Of a stretch of DNA of 64,000 nucleotides, positions 39,942 through 48,581 are shown one piece after another; the first letter of the stretch is position 1; each line of letters opens with the position of its first letter. The stretch spans positions 4,089,501 through 4,153,500 of the forward strand of contig NZ_CP029078.1 of the NCBI RefSeq assembly GCF_005222485.1, read 5' to 3'. The notes below the pieces were generated by a model. That model saw nothing but the letters and a program-made list of their open reading frames with translations, did no database searches and was not told the DNA's origin. The stretch is from Streptomyces griseoviridis (lineage in GTDB: Bacteria > Actinomycetota > Actinomycetes > Streptomycetales > Streptomycetaceae). Made by a program: the position numbers and the translations under genes.

Positions 39942-42335
39942 ATGACGCACATCGACGCGGGCGCCGAACTCGACCCGGTGCACCCCGTGCCCCTGCCGGT
40001 GTCCGTGCACGGACTCAGCACCGCCGAGGTCGCCGAACGGACCGCCCGCGGCGAGGTCAACGACGTACCGGTGCGCTCCAGCAGGTCGCTGCCCGAGATC
40101 GTCCGCGCCAACGTCTTCACCCGGTTCAACGCGATCATCGGCGTGCTCTGGCTGATCATGCTGTTCGTCGCGCCGTTCCAGGACAGCCTGTTCGGCTACG
40201 TCATCCTCGCCAACACCGGCATCGGCATCGTCCAGGAGTGGCGGGCGAAGAAGACCCTCGACTCCCTCGCCGTGATCGGCGAGGCGAAGCCGACGGTACG
40301 GCGCGACGGCGCCGCCACCGCCGTCAGCACCTCCGCGATCGTGCTCGACGACGTCATCGAGATCGGCCCGGGGGACAAGGCCGTCGTCGACGGCGTGTGC
40401 GTCGAGGCGGACGGCCTGGAGATCGACGAGTCCCTCCTCACCGGCGAGGCCGACCCGGTGGTCAAACGGCCGGGCGACCCGGTGATGTCCGGCAGCTTCG
40501 TGGTCGCGGGCGGCGGCGCGTTCCGGGCGACCAAGGTCGGCCGCGCGGCCTACGCGGCCCAACTCGCCGAAGAGGCGTCCCGCTTCACCCTCGTCCACTC
40601 CGAACTGCGCACCGGCATCTCCACCATCCTCAAGTACGTGACCTGGATGATGATCCCGACCGCGATCGGCCTCATCATCAGCCAACTCGTCGTCAAGCAG
40701 CACGCGTTCAAGGACTCGGTGGCGCGGACCGTCGGCGGGATCGTGCCGATGGTCCCCGAGGGGCTGGTGCTGCTCACCTCCGTGGCCTTCGCGATCGGTG
40801 TGATCCGGCTCGGCCGCAAGCAGTGCCTGGTGCAGGAACTCCCCGCGATCGAGGGGCTGGCCCGCGTCGACACCGTCTGCCTCGACAAGACCGGCACCCT
40901 CACCGAGGGCGGCATGGACGTCACCGACCTGCGCCTGCTCGACGGCGCCGACGAACCGTACGTACGTGCCGTGCTCGGCGCGCTGGGCGAGTCCGACCCG
41001 CGGCCCAACGCGTCCCTGAAGGCCGTCGTCGACGCCTACCCGGCCCCCGACGGCTGGCGCTGCACCGAGTCGCTGCCCTTCTCCTCCGCCCGCAAGTACA
41101 GCGGCGCCGGGTTCAGCGAGAGCGACGGCGACACGAGCACCTGGCTCCTCGGCGCGCCCGACGTGCTGCTCGCCGACGACGACCCGGCGCTCACCGAGAC
41201 CGGGCGCCTCAACGAACAGGGGCTGCGGGTGCTGCTGCTGGCGCGCGCCGTACGGGATCTCGACGACCCCGAGGTCGCCCGGGGCGTCAGGCCCACCGCG
41301 CTCGTCGTCCTGGAGCAGCGGCTGCGGCCCGACGCGGCGGACACCCTGCGCTACTTCGCCGACCAGGACGTGCACGCGAAGGTCATCTCGGGCGACAACG
41401 CGGTGTCGGTGGGCGCCGTCGCCGGCAAGCTCGGCCTCAGCGGGACGACGGTCGACGCCCGGCACCTGCCCGCCGAGCGGGGCGAGATGGCGGCGGCCCT
41501 GGACGAGGGCACGGTGTTCGGGCGGGTCACCCCGCAGCAGAAGCGGGACATGGTGGGCGCCCTCCAGTCCCGCGGGCACACGGTCGCGATGACCGGGGAC
41601 GGCGTGAACGACGTCCTCGCCCTCAAGGACGCCGACATCGGCGTCTCGATGGGCTCAGGCTCGGAGGCCACCAGGGCGGTCGCGCAGATCGTGCTGCTGG
41701 ACAACAGCTTCGCCACCCTGCCCTCGGTGGTGGCGGAGGGCAGGCGGGTCATCGGCAACATCACCCGGGTCGCGACGCTCTTCCTGGTGAAGACCGTCTA
41801 CTCGGTGCTGCTGGCGATCCTGGTGGTCTGCTGGCAGGTCGAGTACCCGTTCCTGCCGCGGCACTTGACGCTGCTGTCCACCCTGACCATCGGCGTCCCC
41901 GCGTTCTTCCTCGCCCTCGCGCCCAACAAGGAGCGGGCGAAACCCCACTTCGTGCGGCGGGTGATGCGGTACTCGATCCCGGGCGGGGTGATCGCCGGGG
42001 TGGCGACCTTCGTCACCTATCTGATCGCCCGTCACCACTACACGGGCAGCGGCTCGCTGGGCGCCGAGACCAGCGCCGCCACCCTGACCCTGTTCCTGAT
42101 CTCGATGTGGGTGCTGGCCATCATCGCCCGCCCCTACACCTGGTGGAAGGTGGTCCTGGTGGCGTCGATGGGCGCGGCCTTCGTCGTCGTCCTCATCGTC
42201 CCGTGGCTCCAGCACTTCTTCGCGCTGAAGCTGGTGGGCGTGACGATGCCGTGGCTCGCGGTCGCCATCGCGGCGGTCGCGGCGGTCGTCCTGGAGGTGC
42301 TGTGGAGAGGGATCGACCGCCGCTTCGCCGTCTAG
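39942..42335 (+). CDS. CtpE-like P-type cation ATPase
   Basis: A 797-residue HAD P-type ATPase. The phosphorylation site is DKTGTLTEGG (about 315), the hinge is TGDGVNDVLALKDADIGVSMGSG (about 552), and the actuator motif is DESLLTGEADPV. The ion-site helix reads IVPMVPEGLVLLTS, the PEGL motif typical of mycobacterial CtpE rather than the CPC of heavy-metal pumps. CtpE of mycobacteria is a calcium importer, and its length matches. Around ten membrane helices are expected. No regulator or chaperone is adjacent. Confidence 0.9.
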   Translation: MTHIDAGAELDPVHPVPLPVSVHGLSTAEVAERTARGEVNDVPVRSSRSLPEIVRANVFTRFNAIIGVLWLIMLFVAPFQDSLFGYVILANTGIGIVQEWRAKKTLDSLAVIGEAKPTVRRDGAATAVSTSAIVLDDVIEIGPGDKAVVDGVCVEADGLEIDESLLTGEADPVVKRPGDPVMSGSFVVAGGGAFRATKVGRAAYAAQLAEEASRFTLVHSELRTGISTILKYVTWMMIPTAIGLIISQLVVKQHAFKDSVARTVGGIVPMVPEGLVLLTSVAFAIGVIRLGRKQCLVQELPAIEGLARVDTVCLDKTGTLTEGGMDVTDLRLLDGADEPYVRAVLGALGESDPRPNASLKAVVDAYPAPDGWRCTESLPFSSARKYSGAGFSESDGDTSTWLLGAPDVLLADDDPALTETGRLNEQGLRVLLLARAVRDLDDPEVARGVRPTALVVLEQRLRPDAADTLRYFADQDVHAKVISGDNAVSVGAVAGKLGLSGTTVDARHLPAERGEMAAALDEGTVFGRVTPQQKRDMVGALQSRGHTVAMTGDGVNDVLALKDADIGVSMGSGSEATRAVAQIVLLDNSFATLPSVVAEGRRVIGNITRVATLFLVKTVYSVLLAILVVCWQVEYPFLPRHLTLLSTLTIGVPAFFLALAPNKERAKPHFVRRVMRYSIPGGVIAGVATFVTYLIARHHYTGSGSLGAETSAATLTLFLISMWVLAIIARPYTWWKVVLVASMGAAFVVVLIVPWLQHFFALKLVGVTMPWLAVAIAAVAAVVLEVLWRGIDRRFAV

Positions 42336-42341
42336 GGCCGC

Positions 42342-43127
42342 TTACTTGACGTCGACGTAGTCACCCGTGGCGTTGACCGCGGGGGTCGTCGAGGTGCCCG
42401 CGTAGGAGTAGCGGAAGTAGCCGTCGACGGTCGCCTTCGTGGTCGTCTTCACGACGCCCGTCGAGTTCGACTTGACGGTCTTCAGCGTGGTGTACGTGCT
42501 GGCGCTCTTCTTGCGGAACTGGAGCTTCACCGGCTGCACGGTGTAGCCGGCGTACTTGCCGGTCTCCCAGTTGGCGCGGCTCAGCTTGCCGGTGACGGTG
42601 ATCGTCTTGCCCTTCTTCACCGGCTCGGGGGTGGCGTCGACCGTCAGCTTCGAGGCGCGCTGCACGTTGAAGGACTTCGCGGACTCCTTCAGGACGTAGT
42701 CGCTGTCCTTGCCGGTGGCGATCGCCCACACCTTCCAGGAACCGGCCACCTTGTTGATCAGGTTGAAGCCCGGCTCCAGGTCGTAGGTCGACTTGCAGGT
42801 CTTCGTCGTCGCGTTGACGGTGGTGCAGGTGGCGCGGCCGTCACGGCTGTTGGCCACGGCACCGCTGTCGGACGAGTCGATCGTCGAGCCGTGGTACAGG
42901 ATCGCCTGCGCCCAGTCGACGCCCGCGGCGTCCTTGACGGTGAAGGTGACGGTGATGGTCTTCTTCGCGGTCGGCCCGACGACGACCGCCTTGCCGGCGT
43001 TCACGACGACGTTCGAGATGGCCGTGTCGCCCTCGACCTCGTCGGCGTGCGCCGCCGGAACAGCGAGAGCGGACAGGGCGAGGGCGCCGGAAACGGCGGC
43101 CACGGTGGCGCGAATACGCATGTGCAT
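42342..43127 (-). CDS. Secreted protein with calcium/Ig-like fold features
   Basis: The 261-residue product has a signal peptide at about 1-29 (RIRATVAAVSGALALSALAVPAAHA then DEVEG). Two beta-rich domains follow, with repeated Lys/Thr-rich strands (KKTITVTFTVKDAAG; KKGKTITVTGKLSRANWETGKY; RKKSASTYTTLKTVKSNSTG), as in Streptomyces calcium-binding or cell-surface Ig-like proteins. It has no wall anchor. I recognise no enzymatic motif. Starts at 43133, 43127 and 43121 are all in frame; 43127 is preferred. A long hairpin sits just before the ribosome-binding region. Confidence 0.75.
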   Translation of the reverse strand: MHMRIRATVAAVSGALALSALAVPAAHADEVEGDTAISNVVVNAGKAVVVGPTAKKTITVTFTVKDAAGVDWAQAILYHGSTIDSSDSGAVANSRDGRATCTTVNATTKTCKSTYDLEPGFNLINKVAGSWKVWAIATGKDSDYVLKESAKSFNVQRASKLTVDATPEPVKKGKTITVTGKLSRANWETGKYAGYTVQPVKLQFRKKSASTYTTLKTVKSNSTGVVKTTTKATVDGYFRYSYAGTSTTPAVNATGDYVDVK

Positions 43128-43139
43128 CCCCACGTAGAG

Positions 43140-43189
43140 GGGTCCCGGCGCTCGTCATCCCCCAACGGCGCGTCGCATCACCGGGACCC
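43140..43189 (-). promoter_or_regulatory. 5' leader hairpin upstream of the secreted protein gene
   Basis: GGGTCCCGG (43140-43148) and CCGGGACCC (43181-43189) are perfect complements, enclosing 32 nt. The stem ends about 12 bases before the start codon, so it could affect translation or mRNA stability. It could equally be a second terminator for the upstream gene. Confidence 0.4.
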
Positions 43190-43191
43190 GA

Positions 43192-43225
43192 CTGATCATC
43201 CGAGCCAAGCGGCTCGGATGATCAG
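43192..43225. terminator. Strong hairpin terminator after the sacsin-like gene
   Basis: A perfect 15-bp stem (43192-43206 with 43211-43225) and a 4-nt AAGC loop lie about 165 bases past the stop of the leftward sacsin-like gene and before the next leftward gene. Confidence 0.8.
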
Positions 43226-43389
43226 ATCCACGAGCGTGTCGAATGGTTGTACGGGTGGTGGCGATTCCGTGCGGAATTTTCGATGAGCGCCGGGGGCGGG
43301 GGTCGGGGAGCGGGGGTCGGGGAGCGGGGGCTTGGTCGCGGTGGACGGCCGTTCCGTGGGTAGCCCGTGCCGTCGGTGGACGGCCCCGT

Positions 43390-46300
43390 TCAGTCGAACC
43401 AGCGGTCCCTCGCCAGTTCGTCCGTCCTCGACGGGTCCTCCAGCAGGGCCGCCACCTCGAAGCGGCGCGGCCACTGGCGGGTCGCCCAGGACAGCGCCGC
43501 CGCCACGCCTTCCAGGGTGGCCGCGTGCAGGACGCCGTCCCTGGTGACGCGCCAGTCCAACTCGGTTCCGTCCACGACCAGTTCCTCGTGCTCCACGTAC
43601 GCGGCGGGCGTACCCGGGCCCAGCAGGACCCGCACCGCGTCCGGCACCTCGTGCTCGGTGCCCTCGGAGTCGACCTCCGCCGTCACCGACTCGCTCAGCC
43701 GCCGCACCTGGAACAGCTCCGCCAGCTCCGCCGCCCGCGCCGGGCTGACCGGCAGCAGCGGCACGCCCTCCGTGAAGGGAAGCAGGTCAGGAGAGTCGAC
43801 GACCATCGTCTCCGCGGCGTCCACCACCTCGATGCGGCCGTCCACGACCGCCCGCAGCTCGTCGGGGAGGGTCACCTGGTCCGGGTCGAGGTCGGCCAAC
43901 GCGGTGTAGAGGGCGTGGAGTTGCGCGGGCGTGACCGTGCGGTCCCGGTCCGCGAGCCGGTCGAGCAGCTCCGCCGCGCCGCCCGGCTCCGCGAGGAGCG
44001 CCGCCACCGAGGTGCGCACGCCCAGGGCGCGCAGCACCTGCTCGTCGTCGAAGCCGGTCGCGTCCGCCTCGTCGTAGAGGCCGCGCAGCAGCGGGTCGCC
44101 GCCCGCCGCGAGCAGGCCGGCCGGGCGGCGGCCGTCGAGGACCGGGTTGCCCCGCAGCCACCACGCCGTGTAGGAGCGGACCGCCTCGTGGGTGCCGTCG
44201 GGCAGCAGGACCCGGACCGGCTGGGTGAGGGCGTCGCGGAACGGCGGTCGCGCGAGCATCGCCAGCGCCTGCGGCCAGTTGTCCTCGTCCACCAGGTCGA
44301 GGTCACGCACCGCCACCAGCTCGGTCGCCACCGGCGGGACCGGTGAGTCGGGGAAGCGGTCGAGGACGTCCTCGCTCCACACGTCGACGGCGTCCAGCAG
44401 TCCGGCGTCGTCGGGTTCCGCGAAGTCACCTTCCCTGGGGTCGAGTTCGTCCGGGTCGAGGACCACGTCGGTGGCCCGCACCAGGGCGAACGTGGCGAGC
44501 ACCCCGCAGGCGGCCAGTGGCTGTTCGCCCCACCTGTCGGCCAACTGCTGTTCAACGGCGGCGAGTTCGCCCTCGCGGATCACCTGTGCGAACGGGCTTC
44601 CCGGGAGGACCAGTTCGCCCGCGGGCGCCAGTTCGCCGTCCTCGTCGCGCAGCGCCAGCGCGCCGAGCCACGGCTCGTCGCCCGGCTCAAGGGCCGCGTC
44701 CCGCGCCAGCGTCAGGACCGTGTCCGCCAACTCGTCGGCGTCCAGGGTGTCCTGCTCCCAGTCGAGGCCGCCGTCGTCGTCGAGCGAGGCCGCCACCGCC
44801 GCCCGCACCTGCGGGGTCGTCAGCACCGCGCGGGGGGTCGCCGGGAGCGCGCCCAGCTTCTCCAGGAGCGGGTGCGCGGCGTCCGGGTGGGCGACCTTCA
44901 GGCCCAGGCGGGCCAGCGCCTCGGGGTCCGCGGTCGCCTCGTCGGGCGCGGGCAGCAGCACCTGGCGGGGGCCGATCGTCGTCCTGCCGTCCGCCAGCGG
45001 CACCGGCAGCCCCGAGAGGCGGTCGGGGTCCACCCCGGCCAGGCTCTCGTACAGGCGCCACCACCAGTCCGGGTCCTTCTCCAGGCCCGCGAGGCGGTCC
45101 ACCGCGTCCGCGAGCGACAGCCGGGCCACGCCCAGCGTGCGCAGCTCCGACCGGCGTTCGAGTCCCGCGGGCAGCAGGGTCGGGAGCACCTCGGCCAGGA
45201 CCCGGACGGTGTCGGCGCCCGCGCCCTCCACGATCTCGGCGTCCCTGGGGCGCAGGGCCCGCGGGATGCCGTCGGCCTCGTCCTCGGTGGCGTCGGCGTC
45301 GCCGGTCTCCGCCGCCGGCGGGAGGAACGCCGTGCGGGGCAGCAGGTCGAGGACGGCCTGCCGCAGGGCTCCGTCCAGTTCGCCCTGGCCGAGCGGGCCG
45401 GGCACCAGGTCGATGGCGGCCGTCGTCACCGGCCGCCAGGCGGCGAGGAGTTCGACGTACGCGTCGGCCGCCCGGCGCACCAGGAAGTCGGTCAGCGGGC
45501 CGGGCGCCGTGTGCCTGCGGGTGGTGTCCAGGGGGAACGAGCCGATCAGCAGGGCCGGGACGCCCAACGGCTCCTCGCTGGGGGTGGGGGCGTGCACGAC
45601 GGCGCTGGTGCGGGGGCGGGCCGGGGCGCCGTCCGGGGCCGTCGGCACCGCCCAGGTCACCGACCAGTGCGGGCGCAGGCGCTCCTCCAGGGGGCGGTCG
45701 GCCAGCAGGTCGGGGGTGAGGGGGCCCTGGGCGGAGTGGGTGCGCCAGTGGGTGGTGCCGTGGCGGGAGTCCTCGATGACGGTGACGGTGACGTCCGAGG
45801 CGGCCGAGGGCGCCGTCGTCCTGCGGAGGGTGCGGGTCTCCTCCGTCTCGATCACCACCTCGTCGAGGCCGGGGAGCGCCAGCAGGAGGGCGTCGTCGAC
45901 CGTGTCGAGGAGGCGGGCGGCGAGGTCGGCCGCCGCGGGGTCGCGCAGCGGGAGGATGACGGCCGTGTCGTACGGGTCGGGTGCCGTGCCCTGCGCCGCG
46001 AACGGCAGCCTCAGCAGCGGGAGATGGCCGTCCCTGCGGCGGATCTCGTCGCCGAGCCCCGGGCTGTGGCGGGCGGTGTCGGCGGCCAGTTCGCGGGCCT
46101 CGGACAGGGACCAGCGGACACCGCCGTGGCGGCCCACCACCGCGGGTTCGTCGGTGACCGCGAGGACGGCCGCGAAGCCGACGCCGAAGCGGCCGACCGC
46201 GCCCTCCGCGGTGTCACGCTTGGCGGAGGCGCGGAGGGTGGAGAGGGACTCGACGCCCGCCGCGTCCAGGGGGGCGCCGGTGTTGGCGGCCACCAGGACG

Positions 46301-46545
46301 TCGTCGCGGAGGGTGAGGCGCAGCCGTCCTGGGACGCCCGCGCGGGCGGCGGCGTCGGCGGCGTTCTGGGCCAGCTCGACGACCAGGCGGTCGCGGTAGC
46401 CGCCCAGGGCGAGGTCCTCCTCCGCGTTGGAGTCCTCACGGAACCGGGCGGGGCTGGTGGCCCAGGCGTCGAGCACGCCGCGCCGCAGCCGGGCCGTCCC
46501 GAAGGGGTCAGCGCCCTCGGGGGCGGGGCGCACGAACTTGCTCAC
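43390..46545 (-). CDS. Sacsin/Hsp90-type ATPase-domain protein
   Basis: The large 1051-residue protein has an N-terminal GHKL ATPase of the sacsin repeat/Hsp90 type. The N-box is ELAQNAADAAARAG (about 57-70), the G1 region is LVAANTGAPLDAAGVESLSTL, and the G2 region is AVGRFGVGFAAVLAVTDEP (about 116-134). The remaining 800 residues are acidic and Leu-rich without further known domains. Families like this occur in many actinobacteria as single genes; a chaperone or signalling role is inferred from the ATPase fold only. The GTG start has GAGGAG 9 bases upstream. Confidence 0.85.
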   Translation of the reverse strand: MSKFVRPAPEGADPFGTARLRRGVLDAWATSPARFREDSNAEEDLALGGYRDRLVVELAQNAADAAARAGVPGRLRLTLRDDVLVAANTGAPLDAAGVESLSTLRASAKRDTAEGAVGRFGVGFAAVLAVTDEPAVVGRHGGVRWSLSEARELAADTARHSPGLGDEIRRRDGHLPLLRLPFAAQGTAPDPYDTAVILPLRDPAAADLAARLLDTVDDALLLALPGLDEVVIETEETRTLRRTTAPSAASDVTVTVIEDSRHGTTHWRTHSAQGPLTPDLLADRPLEERLRPHWSVTWAVPTAPDGAPARPRTSAVVHAPTPSEEPLGVPALLIGSFPLDTTRRHTAPGPLTDFLVRRAADAYVELLAAWRPVTTAAIDLVPGPLGQGELDGALRQAVLDLLPRTAFLPPAAETGDADATEDEADGIPRALRPRDAEIVEGAGADTVRVLAEVLPTLLPAGLERRSELRTLGVARLSLADAVDRLAGLEKDPDWWWRLYESLAGVDPDRLSGLPVPLADGRTTIGPRQVLLPAPDEATADPEALARLGLKVAHPDAAHPLLEKLGALPATPRAVLTTPQVRAAVAASLDDDGGLDWEQDTLDADELADTVLTLARDAALEPGDEPWLGALALRDEDGELAPAGELVLPGSPFAQVIREGELAAVEQQLADRWGEQPLAACGVLATFALVRATDVVLDPDELDPREGDFAEPDDAGLLDAVDVWSEDVLDRFPDSPVPPVATELVAVRDLDLVDEDNWPQALAMLARPPFRDALTQPVRVLLPDGTHEAVRSYTAWWLRGNPVLDGRRPAGLLAAGGDPLLRGLYDEADATGFDDEQVLRALGVRTSVAALLAEPGGAAELLDRLADRDRTVTPAQLHALYTALADLDPDQVTLPDELRAVVDGRIEVVDAAETMVVDSPDLLPFTEGVPLLPVSPARAAELAELFQVRRLSESVTAEVDSEGTEHEVPDAVRVLLGPGTPAAYVEHEELVVDGTELDWRVTRDGVLHAATLEGVAAALSWATRQWPRRFEVAALLEDPSRTDELARDRWFD

Positions 46546-47292
46546 GTTGGTTCTCCTCGTCGACGACGACTGAAGGTACCGCGCCCGGCTGGTGGGGGTC
46601 GGGGCCGCGGGGGTGCGACGAGGTCCGCCCCTCGGCGCGCCGTCGGGTGCGGGGCGCCGAGGGGATCCGCGACGCGGTCGGGGCGGCCGAGCGACGCGCG
46701 GTGGCCGGCCGGCCGGGAGATCGCGTCGTCGCGGCGGGCGGCGAAGCGTCTCTGGATCCCGGGCCGCACGGAGGTGATGGGCGTGGTGCTCCGGTTGACG
46801 TCGGCCGAGGTCAGGTCGCCGGTGGCGGCACGTTCCGGGCGCGGCGGGGCCGAGGCCGCCCGGCGACACGGAGGAACTCCGCCGGCGGGGTAGCGCCCCC
46901 GGAAGGCTCCCGAAGGGACGACCGCCCGTGATCGGCCTCGCGGACCGGACCTGACCTGACGGGACCGCGGCAGCGGTACGCGCGGCCTCGCACCGGCCGG
47001 CCGAGGCGCTGGACGCCCCCGGCTGCCGGCCCGGCTGCCGGAACCTGCGCCAGACCTCCACGTCTCCTGGCACCCCGGTCCTCGCGACCACCGGCCACCC
47101 CGCCCGCACGGCGGAGCACCGAGGCCCGTCGACGGACCGGAGGGCCGCCGGCGCCGCTCGGGTGCGGCGGGCAGCGGGGTCTTCAACGTCCGGGTGGGTT
47201 CGGGCGGTTGGGGACGCGGCCCGTTCAGGGCCGATGCCCGAAGGGGGCGGGGTCCGGGAGCCGCAGCCCCCGGCCGTCGTCCCTCTCGCGCG
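46546..47292. other. Unassigned 750-bp GC-rich stretch
   Basis: No frame here has convincing codon structure, a good start or a recognisable motif on either strand. Most frames are Arg/Pro/Gly-rich translations of GC-rich DNA. It presumably holds the sacsin-like gene promoter at its left end. A small hairpin CGGCCC-GTTCA-GGGCCG (47217-47233), 60 bases past the DUF3027 gene stop, may be its terminator. It could also contain an untranslated RNA or the remains of a decayed gene. Confidence 0.5.
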
Positions 47293-48249
47293 TCACGAGT
47301 GGCCCAGGTCCGCCGCTGTCTCGTCGTCCTGGGGTGGGACCGAGCCCGTGTCCTGGGTCGGGCGGAGGGGGAAGGGGTCGACCCGGGTCTCGTCGATCAC
47401 CGGCTGGGCCGGCTGGGGTGGTGTGGGCATCACCGCCGCCTCCGAGTGGCCGCCGCAGCCGTACGCCAGGGAGACCACCCTGCCGTCCGCCGGGGCGAAC
47501 TCGTTGGCGCAGACGCCGAACGCCTGGCCCAGGGTGCCGCCGATGGGCTGGAGGAAGCCGCAGCTGACGCAGGTGGCCGGGGCCGCCTGGGCCATCGGGG
47601 TCTTCGCGCCGAACGCCTCGTCCCAGCGGTCCGCCGCGATGTGCAGGCCGTAGCGGGAGAGCACCCGCGCCCGCCGCAGGCCCAGTTCCTCGGCGACGGA
47701 CGCGATGGAGCCCCGGGTCGGCGCGGCCGGCAGGTGGGCCGGGACCACCGGGGTGACCTCCGCGTCCTCCGCCTCGACCAGTTCGGCCATGTCGGCGGAG
47801 AGCGGCGAGTTCGGCGTCGGCTCGTCGGCGCCCGTGTAGCCGGGGTCGAGGCGCTCGTCGTCGGTGTAGCCGGACTCCAGGCGGGCGTCGTCGGCGTCGG
47901 TGGGGAGCAGGTCCCCCGGGCCCATGTCGCCGGGGCGCAGCCGCTCGCTCCACGGCACCCACTCCGGTGCGAGCAGCGCGTCGGAGCCGGGGAGCAGGAC
48001 CACCTCGTCCAGCGTGACGATCTTCGCGCGGGAGGCGCGGGCCACCGTCACGGCCCAGCGCCAGCCCCGGTACCCGAGTTCCTTGCACTCGAAGTAGTGC
48101 GTGACAACACGGTCGCCCTCGCTCACGAGGCCGGCGTGCTCGCCGACCACGCCGGGTGCGGCCGCCTCCTCCGCGGCGGACCGGGCGAGGTCGACGGCCT
48201 CGGCGCACAGGCGGTCGGTGGTGCGGCTTCGCGTTGTCGCTGCGCTCAC
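47293..48249 (-). CDS. DUF3027 protein
   Basis: The 318-residue actinobacterial DUF3027 protein contains HYFECKELGYRGWRWAVTVARASRAKIVTLDEVVLLPG (about 52-88), the C-terminal RVLSRYGLHIAADRWDEAFG and a CVSCGFLQPIGG motif whose two Cys may bind a metal. The centre (about 115-150) is an Asp-rich linker with two similar DERLDPGYTGADE-type units. Function unknown. The GTG start is 333 bases from the divergent MFS gene, and an 8-bp inverted repeat lies at 48342-48363 between them. Confidence 0.88.
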   Translation of the reverse strand: MSAATTRSRTTDRLCAEAVDLARSAAEEAAAPGVVGEHAGLVSEGDRVVTHYFECKELGYRGWRWAVTVARASRAKIVTLDEVVLLPGSDALLAPEWVPWSERLRPGDMGPGDLLPTDADDARLESGYTDDERLDPGYTGADEPTPNSPLSADMAELVEAEDAEVTPVVPAHLPAAPTRGSIASVAEELGLRRARVLSRYGLHIAADRWDEAFGAKTPMAQAAPATCVSCGFLQPIGGTLGQAFGVCANEFAPADGRVVSLAYGCGGHSEAAVMPTPPQPAQPVIDETRVDPFPLRPTQDTGSVPPQDDETAADLGHS

Positions 48250-48581
48250 AGGTATCGCTTCTCTCCTACGCCGTCTCTCGATGCGCCGGCCTGAAGGCGG
48301 TGGACGCGGACGGAGCGGACCGCAGGACCGCGTCGACGTCCGCGCCCGATCGCGCTCGGGCGCACCTCATCCATCCATTCTGCGGGATGACCGAGAGGCG
48401 CGCGGCCGAGAACGTTCGCCACGGCGCGCTACGCACGCTACCTGCTCGCGACCGCTCGGCCTACACCGACGGGACGTTTCCCCGTGACTCGCCCTCATCG
48501 GCGACCGGCCAAGTCGGCCCTCGGACGGCCATACGCGCGGTAACCGCACTACGCACGGCCTTCTCGGGGCACTATGACGGG
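48250..48581. other. Divergent promoter region DUF3027/MFS
   Basis: A 332-bp intergenic stretch. It contains GCGCCCGA-N6-TCGGGCGC (48342-48363, perfect 8-bp arms) and a CACTATGAC sequence 8 bases before the MFS GTG that can serve as a -10 box for a leaderless message. No gene seen. Confidence 0.5.

Noticed and set aside
46546-47292. Several 60-215-codon frames in the gap upstream of the sacsin-like gene
   Set aside because: Arg/Pro/Gly-rich on all frames, no ribosome sites, and no recognisable motif; not reported as genes.
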